Assembly (NCBI RefSeq): GCF_001513955.1
Contig: NZ_KQ948151.1
Span: forward strand, 381,271 to 445,270
DNA: 64,000 nucleotides
Reading direction: 5' to 3'
Origin: Streptomyces pseudovenezuelae
Lineage (GTDB): Bacteria; Actinomycetota; Actinomycetes; Streptomycetales; Streptomycetaceae
A model generated the notes under the pieces. It searched no databases, was not told the origin of the DNA, and worked only from the letters and a program-made list of their open reading frames with translations. The number at the start of each line of letters is the position of its first letter. Positions within the stretch are counted from its first letter, which is position 1. Below are positions 26,642 through 35,424 of this stretch, piece by piece. The position numbers and the translations under genes are program-made.

Positions 26642-26668
26642 GCCCGGGGGCGGTGGCCGCCCCCGGGC
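26642..26668 (-). terminator. Hairpin terminator after the secreted protein gene
   Basis: Perfect 12-base arms (GCCCGGGGGCGG and complement) with a 3-base loop, about 30 bp beyond the stop codon of the minus-strand secreted protein gene. No T-run. Confidence 0.7.
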
Positions 26669-26695
26669 GTGAGTTACATGTCAGGCCAGGTCAGA

Positions 26696-27187
26696 TCAGG
26701 TGAGCCAGGAGTTGGAGGCGCAGGCGGAGGCGGTGACCCACACGTGGGACATGATGTTGTCGTCGACGGGGCCGACGTTGCTGCCATCACGCCTCTGGAA
26801 GACGTTGTCCCGCAGGTTGTCCGCGTACTTCTCGCCCGGTGCGAGGCAGGTGTACCCGCTCACGTCGCTCTGGCCGGGATACATGTAGAAGGCCACGACA
26901 TCCTTGCCGCCGATCGTGCCGCTGTTCATGACGGACGAGGCCTTGTTCTGGTCACCGTTGGTGAACGGGCCGGCGTTGTCCGACCAGTCGGCGTCGTTAC
27001 CCGTGGTCGCACCGAGCAGCGTGCCCTGGCAGTCGGGGTCGGCCCAGGCACGGACGTACCCGTCCCGGCCCGGCCACTTGGCGTTGCAACCGGCTCCCTG
27101 GACCGAGGCCTGAGCGGAGGTGGCCGGGATGGCGAGGCCGAGTGCGGCCAGGCCGATGACCGCGGCGGCTGAAGCGAACTTTCGCAT
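26696..27187 (-). CDS. Small secreted protein of unknown function
   Basis: 163 residues with a textbook signal peptide (MRKFASAAAVIGLAALGLAIP ending near SAQAS). The mature protein of about 135 residues has four or five Cys and a Trp/Gly/Asn pattern (CNAKWPGRDGYVRAWADPDC, NDADWSDNAGPF, NNVFQRRDGSN-like region, ASACASNSW) reminiscent of the crystallin-like peptidase-inhibitor I36 proteins of Streptomyces, but I cannot confirm it. Exported, likely disulfide bonded. ATG at 27187; AGGGAGAAT upstream provides a ribosome site. Followed by a strong terminator. Confidence 0.65.
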   Translation of the reverse strand: MRKFASAAAVIGLAALGLAIPATSAQASVQGAGCNAKWPGRDGYVRAWADPDCQGTLLGATTGNDADWSDNAGPFTNGDQNKASSVMNSGTIGGKDVVAFYMYPGQSDVSGYTCLAPGEKYADNLRDNVFQRRDGSNVGPVDDNIMSHVWVTASACASNSWLT

Positions 27188-27256
27188 GATTCTCCCTTTT
27201 GTATGCCTCGTTCGAGGCGCACTGATCCGCTGTCGGACCAGCGCAGATCTGTGGGG

Positions 27257-28237
27257 TCAGGCCCGGGGGCCGACGATGCCCGCGGCCCGGACGTATGCCT
27301 CGTGCTCGATACGGCGGCTCGTGTCCAGCGCCTGGCCGTAGCGGTCGCGCAAGGCGTTCACGTAGTGCGTCTCGCGTTCCTTGCCGATGGCTCTCAGCGA
27401 GGCGGTGCGGGCGCAGGTGGCATCGGCGACGGCGAGCTGCCGCTCGGCTGCGAACGTCTTGTCGGATGTGCTGCGCAAGGCCCGTTCCTTCGCGGCCTGA
27501 CGTGCGGCTCCCGGGTCCTTGTAGGGGTGGCCGGCCCGTTGCATGCACGTCGACCAGACGTGCAGCGCCGCGACGAACTTCTTGTCGCGCATCACCTGGG
27601 GGACGTAGAGCGGCTGCAGATTCGAGGCGATCTTGTTGGCCCGGAACCACACCACCGGGTCCCCGTACAGCCGTTTCTCTGCCTCGGCCACGCATCCGCC
27701 CATCTGTCTGCGGATGGTGGCACCGTTCGGGAGCTCCGCCGCGATCTCCGGCGCCTCGATCCCGCCGTCCAGAGCGTCGTCGTACGCCTTGCGCCGCTCT
27801 TCCGAAAGGCCTTTGCGGTAGACGAGGTTGGGGTTGGCGAGCCGCGCGCGGTCCTCCTTGGCGTCGATACGGCTGCCGTACCCGTACTTACGGGCCCAGG
27901 CCACATCGTCCGCCACATAGCCGAGCGTCCGGCTCTCCTCCAGACTCGGCCGCTCCGCCTCCCAATACGTGAAGCCTTGCCGGTTCAGACACCGTTTGAT
28001 CAGCCGCTGCTCGGCATCCGCGATCCGCAGCTCCTGCGCGTCGGTGAGCGCTTCGCCGGCCGTGGCGGCCTTGGCCTTTGCGGCCGGTGCGGTGCGGTGG
28101 GCCGCATCGGTGTCCGCCGAGCAGCCGGTCAGGACGAGAGAGGCCAGTGCGGCGATCACACCCACCGCGGTGGTCGCTCGTGCTGTGGTGCGTCCACTCG
28201 GCACCACCGTCCAGCGTGAGGCGTCGGCGCGCTTCAT
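27257..28237 (-). CDS. Secreted lipoprotein of unknown function
   Basis: 326 residues. The signal ends in a clear lipobox (LASLVLTGCSAD), so the mature protein should be lipid-anchored at Cys about residue 40. The remainder is helical and charged with four further Cys in pairs (LIKRCLNRQGF, MGGCVAEAEKRLYG, VWSTCMQRAGHPY, ADATCARTASLRAIG). The pattern resembles uncharacterised actinobacterial lipoproteins in which each helix pair holds one Cys. ATG at 28237 has GGAGAGG six bases upstream; an ATG at 28243 is two codons earlier. Upstream of the secreted protein on the same strand, separated by about 70 bp. Confidence 0.75.
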   Translation of the reverse strand: MKRADASRWTVVPSGRTTARATTAVGVIAALASLVLTGCSADTDAAHRTAPAAKAKAATAGEALTDAQELRIADAEQRLIKRCLNRQGFTYWEAERPSLEESRTLGYVADDVAWARKYGYGSRIDAKEDRARLANPNLVYRKGLSEERRKAYDDALDGGIEAPEIAAELPNGATIRRQMGGCVAEAEKRLYGDPVVWFRANKIASNLQPLYVPQVMRDKKFVAALHVWSTCMQRAGHPYKDPGAARQAAKERALRSTSDKTFAAERQLAVADATCARTASLRAIGKERETHYVNALRDRYGQALDTSRRIEHEAYVRAAGIVGPRA

Positions 28238-28417
28238 CGGCATCCTCTCCGGCCTCTCCGGGCGAAGTCGAACTGGCTTGCTCTTACGAACCGTTGACGC
28301 CCTGAACGGCACATCCGTATGACCTGGACCGTGGATTTGTTTTCTTGCGCTTTGAGTCATACGAGAACGGCGCGAGCCCCGTCTTTCAGTACCCCCCTCG
28401 CCTCCCGCGAATGAATC

Positions 28418-28546
28418 AAGAAGAGTGAGCTGCTCTGCCTGATCGGTGACTCAGGGACCGGCCAGTCTCACCTACTGATCGCGGCCATTGCTTCGAACGA
28501 GTCGATCGGAGGCTGGACGAAGACCTTCACCGACCTCCGGCTCTGA
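28418..28546 (+). pseudogene. Remnant of an IS21 istB ATPase gene
   Basis: A short frame, IKKSELLCLIGDSGTGQSHL then LIAAIASNE, matches the Walker A region of IstB helper ATPases (NLCLIGDSGTGKSHLLIALG). The catalytic Lys of the P-loop is Gln here (GTGQS), the frame has an upstream stop at 28412 and ends with TGA after about 43 codons, and neither the rest of istB nor istA is nearby. An old IS21 relic. Confidence 0.65.
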
Positions 28547-28563
28547 GCGATCTGCAATCGGGG

Positions 28564-29100
28564 CTACCCCAGAGGGAAAGAGGCCCGATGCCGCCACCGC
28601 GTCCCGTCGTGGACCAGCAAGTCGACCGCCGAGATCTGCGCGACGACGGGAAGGCCGGTGAGCAGGTCGGCCTCGGCCTTATCCGCGACAGCCTCGTCCT
28701 GGCCCTGGACGACGGTCAGATGCGGGACAACGTCGTCGAACTGCCCGCCGAACGGCGGATTTTCCGGCCACCGCTCTGCGATCGCCTCGGTGAGGCGCTT
28801 GAAGTGGGTGTCCGGTTTGGGGGCGAGATAAAGCACTCCGGGGAACCGGCCGCAGTGATCGAACCGTGCTGTGAAGGACGGATGGCGACCGAGCACGTCG
28901 CCGATCGCGGCGCAGACCCCCTGGTCGATCCGGCTCGCGTGGAGAAAGGGGAAGAGCACCGTGACATGGGCCGGAACTCCAGCGCGGGCCGAAGGGTCAA
29001 GCCGGTCACGCCAAGCTCGTACCAAAGGCTCCGCCTCCGGAACCCTCACGATCAGTCCCGACTGCCCTGCCTGAAACTCACTTGAGTCGCTGTCCGCCAC
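28564..29100 (-). CDS. 2'-5' RNA ligase / 2H phosphoesterase family protein
   Basis: 178 residues with the two HxT/S motifs that define 2H phosphoesterases: HVTVLFPF at about residue 45 and HLTVVQGQDE at about 125, spaced as in the family. Members hydrolyse or ligate 2'-5' or cyclic phosphodiesters in RNA and small molecules. The start is GTG at 29100; the first dozen residues are acidic and Ser-rich. It stands alone next to the istB remnant, on the opposite strand. Confidence 0.85.
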   Translation of the reverse strand: MADSDSSEFQAGQSGLIVRVPEAEPLVRAWRDRLDPSARAGVPAHVTVLFPFLHASRIDQGVCAAIGDVLGRHPSFTARFDHCGRFPGVLYLAPKPDTHFKRLTEAIAERWPENPPFGGQFDDVVPHLTVVQGQDEAVADKAEADLLTGLPVVAQISAVDLLVHDGTRWRHRASFPLG

Positions 29101-29605
29101 CGCACCTGTCTATCAGCGGGGCCGGATCACCGGCGACCCGATTAGCACCGCCGTGCCAACCAGAGCGAGGCACCACCCAAGCACACAGGTGGTGCCATCT
29201 CACACCGGCGAAGCCACCCCTTCGCGCTCGACATCGCGCATCTCCCCCGGAGCCGCTGAGCCCTCCTCCGGGTATCCCGGACCAGCAGGCTGAAGCGCGG
29301 AACGCCGAGGCGCCACCTGCCCTGCTCTCGCAAGGGCGCAAAATATCCGGCTGTTCATCGTCGCCTCGTGCCAGAACCTTCGGGCCGGTCCGCTGACCGC
29401 CCTCGCCCTCGCCCTCGCCCTCGCCCTCGCCCTCGCCCTCGCCCTCGCCCTCGCCCACCCGATGGTCGACCGGCGTCGATCGGTTCGCCGAAATGCCGCC
29501 ACGAGTTTGGCAGAAAGCCCTTCCAGGAGCCTCTGGGCTTGCCACTCTCTGTCTGCACAGGCCGGATGTCATGTCCGCGATCGTCACGTCGTCATGGAGA
29601 CCCGC
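29101..29605. other. Long 5' region of the NPP1 gene
   Basis: About 500 bp with no gene, containing the GCCCTC microsatellite and the ribosome site of the next gene (GGAGA at 29597). Overlapping open frames are low-complexity artefacts of the repeat. Confidence 0.5.
29399..29452. repeat. Nine perfect GCCCTC hexamers
   Basis: Nine uninterrupted copies of the 6-bp unit GCCCTC, followed by a tenth, GCCCAC. It lies about 150 bp upstream of the NPP1 gene. A run this pure is expected to vary in copy number by slippage. On the minus strand it reads as GAG GGC, in-frame only in a spurious Glu/Gly open frame. Confidence 0.9.
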
Positions 29606-30376
29606 ATGCCTCGAACCACCAGCAGAACCTTCCGGCTTGTCAGAGCCGCCACCGTCGCAGGTAGCGGTGCCGCTCTCGCCGTCACCCTGACGGGCAGCGC
29701 CTCCGCGGGCGTGCTGCAGAACCTGCCCGAGAACGCCACCGCGTTCCAGAAGAACTTCGAGCCCGTGTACGACTACGACACGGACTCCTGCTACCCGGCT
29801 GCCGCCATCGACGCGAACGGGACCCTCAACGGCGGCCTGAAGCCCACCGGTTCCGTCACCGGCCAGTGCCGCGGTGACCACCTCAACCACGCCAACACCT
29901 ACTCGCGAGCCAAGTGCAACAACGGCTGGTGCGGCATCATCTACGCCAGCTACTTCGAGAAGGACGAGGCCTCACCGGGCATCGGCCACCGCCACGACTG
30001 GGAGTGCATGGTCGTGTGGGTACGGCAAGGGGCGGGCACTCCCTCGTATCTGTCCGCCTCCCGGCACGGCGGCTTCAGCACTCACCCGACAGCCGATGTC
30101 CCGATGAGCGGCCAGCGGGTCATGGCCGTCTACCACAAGGACGGCGCCAGCACCCACGCCTTCCGCTTCGCCAAGTGGGGCGAGACGGCGGAGAACGACA
30201 CCGGCGCCTGGCACCAGGAGAACCTCCTCACCTGGGACAACCTCGCCCCCAACCTCCGCGCCGTCCTGAACGGCTCCGACTGGGGCGACGCCAATCTCCC
30301 GCTCCAGGACTCCAAGTTCAACGACACGCTCAACAAGGCCAAGCCGGGCGACATCCCCTTCGACCCGTACGCCTGA
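29606..30376 (+). CDS. Secreted NPP1/NLP-family protein
   Basis: 256 residues with a signal peptide (LVRAATVAGSGAALAVTLTG SASA split) and a mature NLP domain carrying the intact signature heptapeptide GHRHDWE, plus upstream CGIIYASYFEKDEASPG. NLPs from plant-associated microbes bind sphingolipids of plant membranes and are cytolytic in dicots; the metal-binding His/Asp/Glu of the motif are all present. In soil actinobacteria the role is unproven. ATG at 29606 has GGAGA six to eight bases upstream; an in-frame ATG at 29594 lacks one. Alone, with a strong terminator 40 bp downstream and a microsatellite upstream. Confidence 0.9.
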   Translation: MPRTTSRTFRLVRAATVAGSGAALAVTLTGSASAGVLQNLPENATAFQKNFEPVYDYDTDSCYPAAAIDANGTLNGGLKPTGSVTGQCRGDHLNHANTYSRAKCNNGWCGIIYASYFEKDEASPGIGHRHDWECMVVWVRQGAGTPSYLSASRHGGFSTHPTADVPMSGQRVMAVYHKDGASTHAFRFAKWGETAENDTGAWHQENLLTWDNLAPNLRAVLNGSDWGDANLPLQDSKFNDTLNKAKPGDIPFDPYA

Positions 30377-30415
30377 CGCGCAGACCGGCGCTGCGCCGAG
30401 ACCGTAGACAAGGAA

Positions 30416-30446
30416 GGCCGCCGCCCCGCATCCCGGGGCGGCGGCC
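30416..30446 (+). terminator. Terminator after the NPP1 gene
   Basis: Perfect 13-base arms (GGCCGCCGCCCCG and complement) around a 5-base loop, 39 bp after the NPP1 stop codon. No T-run. Confidence 0.75.
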
Positions 30447-30630
30447 GTGCTCGAGCACCGGATCGGGACCGACGCCTGGCGCCACGCCACCCCGCCTCGC
30501 CCCCGTCGGCACCGGGCGCCGAGCCTTGGCACACGTTTTACGCAGCAAGGGCAACTGCGACCCACTCTCCCTCTGTCTGACAAGGAGACGGGTCCGTCAG
30601 GGCCGAAGACCGAGTAGACCGGGGCAGTTC

Positions 30631-31614
30631 GTGGGACGGCGCAAGACCAGCATATGGATCGCATTCGTCACGGGTGTGACACTGATGGCCACGAGCGCCT
30701 GCGGCGGCGGCAGCGACAAGGCGAGCGGGGACGACGCGAAGGCGTCGGCACAGCCTTCCGTGAGCGGCTCTCCGTCACCGACGAAACCCGCAGGTCCGCC
30801 GATGCTGCTGGAGACGATCACTCCGCAGACCGGAACCACCGTGGGTGTGGCCATGCCCATCTCGGTGATCTTCACGAACCCCGTGGCGGCCAAGGCGCGG
30901 GCCACAGTGGAGAAGCACATGAAGGTGAGTGCCTCGCAGCCGGTGGCCGGCGCCTGGCACTGGATGGGCGACAAGCGCGCCGACTGGCGCCCGAAGGCGT
31001 ACTGGCCCTCCGGTACGACCGTGAAGATCGACGCCGACATGACGGGCGTCAGCAACGGCAACGGCCGCTACGGCGTGCACAGTTACACCCACACCTTCAA
31101 GATCGGTGACGACGTACGTGCGGACGTCTCGGTGACCGGCCACACCATGAAGGTGACGCGGAACGGCGCTCCGGTGCGCACCCTGTCGATCAACGCGGGC
31201 AGTGCCCAGTACCCGACATGGGACGGCACGATGGCCGTCATCGACAAGCAGGAGAAGGTCCACATGACCTCCTGCAGCGTCGGGATCAGCTGCGACAAGG
31301 GCAGTCCCAACTACTACGACCTGACGTTGCCCTGGGACATCCACCTCACCCAGTCCGGCACCTACGTGCACTACTCGACCGGCGACCCGAACCCGGGCAG
31401 CGGCAGCGCCCGCGGCTCGCACGGCTGCGTCCACCTCTCCCTGTCGGACGCCAAGTGGTTCTACGGCCAGGTAAAGCAGGGCGACCCCATCACCATCACC
31501 GGCTCACCCCGCGGCAAGGCCCCGGCCGACAACGGCTACGCCGACTTCAACCTGGGATGGGACCAGTGGCTCGCGGGCAGCGCCTCCGGCGAGGCGACCA
31601 CCGCCACCCTCTGA
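30631..31614 (+). CDS. Lipoprotein L,D-transpeptidase (YkuD)
   Basis: 327 residues. The signal peptide ends in a lipobox (LMATSACGGG), so the protein is membrane anchored outside. After a Ser/Pro linker come an Ig-like domain (PQTGTTVGVAMPISVIFTNP...TVEKHMKVSA) and the YkuD domain from about 175, with the catalytic SHGCVHLS motif (Cys near residue 265) and the upstream His in YVHYSTGD. It should make 3-3 peptidoglycan cross-links from tetrapeptide donors, which dominate in many actinobacteria. Start GTG at 30631; many in-frame upstream codons are shadow of the NPP1 locus. Single gene. Confidence 0.9.
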   Translation: MGRRKTSIWIAFVTGVTLMATSACGGGSDKASGDDAKASAQPSVSGSPSPTKPAGPPMLLETITPQTGTTVGVAMPISVIFTNPVAAKARATVEKHMKVSASQPVAGAWHWMGDKRADWRPKAYWPSGTTVKIDADMTGVSNGNGRYGVHSYTHTFKIGDDVRADVSVTGHTMKVTRNGAPVRTLSINAGSAQYPTWDGTMAVIDKQEKVHMTSCSVGISCDKGSPNYYDLTLPWDIHLTQSGTYVHYSTGDPNPGSGSARGSHGCVHLSLSDAKWFYGQVKQGDPITITGSPRGKAPADNGYADFNLGWDQWLAGSASGEATTATL

Positions 31615-31853
31615 CGTGTGTCGGTGCCTGGTGTGCGAGCGGTCCACGGTCGTGGACACGACCTGGTGACCGCTCGCCTGCACCGACCGCGGCGTGGCAC
31701 AGCCGAAGGCCGAATGCCGAGGTGGTCTGCGAGCGCGGGAACCGGCGAAGATGCCGCAGGAGCAGCGGCAGGGCACGAAAGAAGGCACCAACCGACATCC
31801 CGCTGCTTTTACGGGCAGGGCACCGATACTGACGGCATCGTCGGCTGGCCGGC

Positions 31854-32666
31854 TCAGCCGTTCAGGATGCCGCCGACCTTGGTGACGGGGATCGAGTCCG
31901 CAGCCCGGGGAACCGTCACGCGGACCGGCTCACCGATGTCCGACAGGGCCATGGTCAGCGTCACCCGCGCACCGGACATGTTGAGGCTCATACGGGTCTG
32001 CACCAGGCGCCCCCGGCCGTCGACCCACGCGTCCGCGAAAACCGGAAGGTCGCCGCCCAGAGCCTCGCGGGCCTGGTTCGTCTTCGTGCGGACGTCCGGA
32101 GTCATCCGCAGAGTGACGGTCCGGTGGTCGAGGATGCCGCGGTAGCGCACTGTGCGCACCCCCTTGACGTTCTCCTCGCCCTGTCGGGAGACCTTCCGCA
32201 TTGCGGCGATCTGCTGCAGGACGTGCTCGGGATCGTTGAGCGGGGCCCGCAGCAGGTAGTGAGCCTGCGCCTTGTCCCGGGGGACAACCCCCCAGTTGCC
32301 CTCACCGATCTCCTGGCCGCCGCTGATGTAGATCTTGCCGTCCGCGAAGACCTGATCGGTGTGGTCGATGGCCCCCTCGGGGAAGTCGACCGCGAGGTGG
32401 CCCCTGTCCGCGGCGAAGTCGAAGCCGCCGGTGACGGTGAGGCCGTACACCTGACCCTCACCCTCCAGTTCGATCTCCTGACGGAACACGGCACTGTCCT
32501 CACGGAGCGCCGCGACGGCTCCTCGCACGGCGGACCGGGCGTCGGACGACGATGCGGAGGAAGACGGTGACGTGGCCGCGGACTTGTCACCGCTTCCGGC
32601 GTCGGCCGTGGAGCAGCCGGCACACAGCAGCGCGGCGACAGCGGTGAGCACGAGAGAACGGCGCAT
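31854..32666 (-). CDS. Lipoprotein of the LppX/LprG family
   Basis: 270 residues with a lipobox (LLCAGCSTADAG) at about residue 18 and a mature domain matching LppX/LprAFG-type proteins: GQVYGLTVTGGFDFA, GKIYISGGQEIGEG and the long amphipathic VRTVRYRGILDHRTVTLRM segment. In mycobacteria this fold carries triacylated lipids or phosphatidylinositol mannosides to the envelope; a lipid-carrier role here is inferred. ATG at 32666 with GGAGA five bases upstream. Alone, in an otherwise quiet stretch. Confidence 0.75.
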   Translation of the reverse strand: MRRSLVLTAVAALLCAGCSTADAGSGDKSAATSPSSSASSSDARSAVRGAVAALREDSAVFRQEIELEGEGQVYGLTVTGGFDFAADRGHLAVDFPEGAIDHTDQVFADGKIYISGGQEIGEGNWGVVPRDKAQAHYLLRAPLNDPEHVLQQIAAMRKVSRQGEENVKGVRTVRYRGILDHRTVTLRMTPDVRTKTNQAREALGGDLPVFADAWVDGRGRLVQTRMSLNMSGARVTLTMALSDIGEPVRVTVPRAADSIPVTKVGGILNG

Positions 32667-33062
32667 GGGATTCTCCGAAGGTCGTGGCGAGCACTCGGCC
32701 TTTTCCGAACCGCCTCGCGCGGAGATCCTATGAAAATACGTACAGCCGTGCGAACTTGCTGTCCAACGCGACGGCTCGCAGAGGGTGCGGCAACTCATGG
32801 CACCCCAGATGCCGAGGCAGGGACGGCATGTCCCCACGCCGACACACTGACGAACGGAAAGCAGCGAAGCCAAGGCTGCCCGCGACCGGGCGCCGAGGCA
32901 GCACCTCGCCGGCGCAAACCATTCAGGCGAGTCAGTCGACTCCCCGACCGCAGTCGCCCCCCAGGGTCGGCCTGACGATCGGGGCCGGCCTCCGACCTGG
33001 CCGGAGCCGGCTGCCACGACACAGGGTCGCCGTGGTCTCCCCCGACGCCCCGCCGTCGGCGG
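32667..33062. other. Gene-free stretch, about 400 bp
   Basis: Upstream region of the lipoprotein gene and downstream region of the TetR gene. No gene, repeat or strong hairpin recognised. Confidence 0.35.
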
Positions 33063-33656
33063 TCACTGGAACAGATGGTCAAGGTAGTAGTCGATGGCCG
33101 CGGCGGCCTGTTCGGGGGAACGCAGGCCCAGGACGACGGGTGGACCCTGTGAGTCGGCGAGGCCGAAGAGCAGTTCCGCTTCCATGCCGGGATCGCGGTC
33201 CGGCGCGATGTCGCCGGCTTCCTGGGCCATACGGACGAGGTCGGCGAGGAGTTGGTAGAGGCGGGGCAACCCGTCGACGTACAGGGCTCGCAGTTTGGGG
33301 TTGGCGAGCATGCGGATGAGGTAGGCGACGCCGACGAGCCACTCGCGGCGGCGCCGGTCGTCCCCGGGGATCGTCTCCAGCAGCACCCAGCGCAGCGCCT
33401 CCCGGGGGGTGGGCTCGCCCTCGGGCCATGTCTGCTCGTTCCATCGCTGCTGGACCAGCCAGTCCTGGTACTCGATCGCGTAGGCGAGCAGTTCGTCCTT
33501 GTTGGCGAAGTAGTGCTGGATGCGTCCGGCCGAGACGCCCGCCTGTGCCGCCACGGCCCGCACGGAGATCGCTTCCAGACCCTGGCTGGCGACGATGTCC
33601 AGCAGCGCCTCGGCGATCTGGTCCCGGCGGGCCTTGTGGTCTACCTGTCTCGGCAC
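33063..33656 (-). CDS. TetR-family repressor of the adjacent carboxylesterase
   Basis: About 197 residues. The HTH is intact: HKARRDQIAEALLDIVASQG, SVRAVAAQAGVSAGRIQHYF, ANKDELLAYAI. The C-terminal half is the ligand-binding domain (EAELLFGLADSQGPPVVLGL). GTG at 33656 is chosen with GGGAGG about 11 bases upstream; a GTG at 33668 is in frame. It is divergent from the carboxylesterase, and a near-perfect palindrome lies in the 120-bp gap, so it probably represses both genes until an ester, its alcohol or acid, is present. Confidence 0.85.
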   Translation of the reverse strand: MPRQVDHKARRDQIAEALLDIVASQGLEAISVRAVAAQAGVSAGRIQHYFANKDELLAYAIEYQDWLVQQRWNEQTWPEGEPTPREALRWVLLETIPGDDRRRREWLVGVAYLIRMLANPKLRALYVDGLPRLYQLLADLVRMAQEAGDIAPDRDPGMEAELLFGLADSQGPPVVLGLRSPEQAAAAIDYYLDHLFQ

Positions 33657-33719
33657 GTGGACGGGCACCTCCCTACCTCGTGATTGCCTTCCTGGGCGGG
33701 TCAGCCTAATGTCGTTTTA

Positions 33720-33737
33720 CCAATACGAACGTATTGG
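33720..33737. promoter_or_regulatory. TetR operator palindrome
   Basis: CCAATACG-aa-CGTATTGG: perfect 8-base arms around two bases, in the gap between the divergent TetR and carboxylesterase genes and immediately 3' of a possible -10-like AATGTCG. The size and near-perfect symmetry are typical of a TetR site. Confidence 0.75.
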
Positions 33738-33790
33738 AAAAAGTGATGGGCCGCCGCGCACCGCGGCGGCAAGGACGAGGGGACCGGTTC

Positions 33791-35365
33791 ATGCCGAAGC
33801 GACGCTCCACCGCCGGCGCCGCACTTGGCGCGGCCCTCCTCCTGACGGTGATGGGCACAGCGGATGCGGTGCAGACCTCGCCGACGACGGCCGCGCAGCA
33901 TCCGCACCGGCAGCATGCCCAAGGTCAGCACTCCGAGGCCCGGCCGGACACCGCTCGCACTCGCCAGGGCCTCCTGGAGGGGTTAACCGCCGGCGGCGTC
34001 ACCATCTATCAAGGCATTCCCTACGCGGCGCCTCCGGTCGGCCCGCTGCGCTGGCAACCCCCGGCCGCGCCGCCCACTTGGACCAGCACGCGGACGGCGG
34101 CCGAGCCCGGACCGGCCTGCGCGCAGCCCGAGGTGGCGGACTCCGCGGAGGACTGCCTGTACCTCAACGTCACCACGCCCGCTGATGGAGCGGACCGCAA
34201 GGCCCCGCGGCCGGTTGTGGTCTGGTTGCACGGCGGGGCCTTCAGCTCGGGCTCCGGCGATCAGTACGACGCCACCCGGATGGCCCGACAGGGCGACGTC
34301 ACGGTCGTGACGGTCAACTCACGCCTGGGTGCCCTGGGTTTCTTCGCCCATCCGGACCTGCCCGACTCCGGGGCCTTCGGCCTGCAGGACCAGCAGGCGG
34401 CGCTGCGCTGGGTACGGGACAACGCTGCCGCGTTCGGCGGTGATCCCGGCAATGTCACGCTTATGGGCGAGTCCTCCGGAGGCGCGAGCGTGTGCGCCCA
34501 GCTCGCCTCGCCCAAGGCCGCCGGACTCTTCCACCGCGCGGTCATCCAAAGCGGCTCCTGCCTGCAGAACTGGCCCAAGAACACGCTCGCACCCGGCGAC
34601 CCGGCCGCCACCTACTTCGCCCCGCAGGGCGAGCTGGCCGCCAAGGGCCGCGGCGCTCTGGGCTGCCGCAGCCTGAAGTGCCTGCGCGCCAAGCCCGTCA
34701 AGGACGTGCTGTCCCTCAACGGGCGCTTCCACCAGCCCGCCTACGGGACGAGCGTGCTGCCCCAATCGCCGGCCCGCGCGCTCGCCGCCGGCCACGTCCA
34801 CCGCGTGCCCGTCCTGCAGGGCAACACCCGTGACGAACACCGCCTGTTCACCGCCTTGTTCACGCTGGACGGCCCGATGACGGCAGCGGACTACCGCCGC
34901 CTGCTCACCGAGACCTACGGCCGACGGCAAGCGGCCCGCATCGCCCGCGTGTACCCGCCCGGCGCCATGCCCGCACTGGCCTGGGCCGAGGTCGGCACCG
35001 ACCGCAGCTGGGTTTGCCCCACGCTGGCCGCCGACCGGTTGCTGGCCAGGCACGTTCCGGTCTACAGCTACGAGTTCGCCGACCGCCACCCACCCGCGCC
35101 CGACCTCCACCCCGACTTCCCGCTGGGCGCCTACCACAGCGCGGAGCTGCCCTACCTCTTCGGCATGGGCGACCTCCAGCTCAATGGCGGGCAGTCCGCC
35201 CTGTCCCGACGCATGATCGCCGCGTGGACGACGTTCGCCAGAACCGGCACACCCGGCGACAACTGGCCGTCCTTCCCGTACACCCAGCAGCTGGCCCGCA
35301 ACGCACTCTCCGGCGTGGACGCGGCGGCCGAACACCACTGCGCCTTCTGGTCGCGCACCCCCTGA
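33791..35365 (+). CDS. Secreted type B carboxylesterase
   Basis: 524 residues with a signal peptide (AALGAALLLTVMGTADAV) and the type B carboxylesterase/cholinesterase fold: YQGIPYAAPPVGPLRW, EDCLYLNVTTP, GGAFSSGSG (oxyanion hole), GESSGGASVCAQLASPK (Ser near residue 228), the acidic member in GNTRDEHRL and His in GAYHSAELPYLFG. It hydrolyses esters in the medium; substrate class unknown. ATG at 33791. First gene of a probable operon with the next small protein and under the TetR palindrome. Confidence 0.9.
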   Translation: MPKRRSTAGAALGAALLLTVMGTADAVQTSPTTAAQHPHRQHAQGQHSEARPDTARTRQGLLEGLTAGGVTIYQGIPYAAPPVGPLRWQPPAAPPTWTSTRTAAEPGPACAQPEVADSAEDCLYLNVTTPADGADRKAPRPVVVWLHGGAFSSGSGDQYDATRMARQGDVTVVTVNSRLGALGFFAHPDLPDSGAFGLQDQQAALRWVRDNAAAFGGDPGNVTLMGESSGGASVCAQLASPKAAGLFHRAVIQSGSCLQNWPKNTLAPGDPAATYFAPQGELAAKGRGALGCRSLKCLRAKPVKDVLSLNGRFHQPAYGTSVLPQSPARALAAGHVHRVPVLQGNTRDEHRLFTALFTLDGPMTAADYRRLLTETYGRRQAARIARVYPPGAMPALAWAEVGTDRSWVCPTLAADRLLARHVPVYSYEFADRHPPAPDLHPDFPLGAYHSAELPYLFGMGDLQLNGGQSALSRRMIAAWTTFARTGTPGDNWPSFPYTQQLARNALSGVDAAAEHHCAFWSRTP

Positions 35366-35424
35366 CGCCCGTGATCCGCACACCTCCCACGGACCGTACG
35401 AACGAACCCCTCCGGAGGATCTCC

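Noticed and set aside
29200..29558. Glu/Gly/Arg/Ala low-complexity open frames across the GCCCTC repeat
   Set aside because: Produced by the microsatellite; no ribosome site or folded domain.
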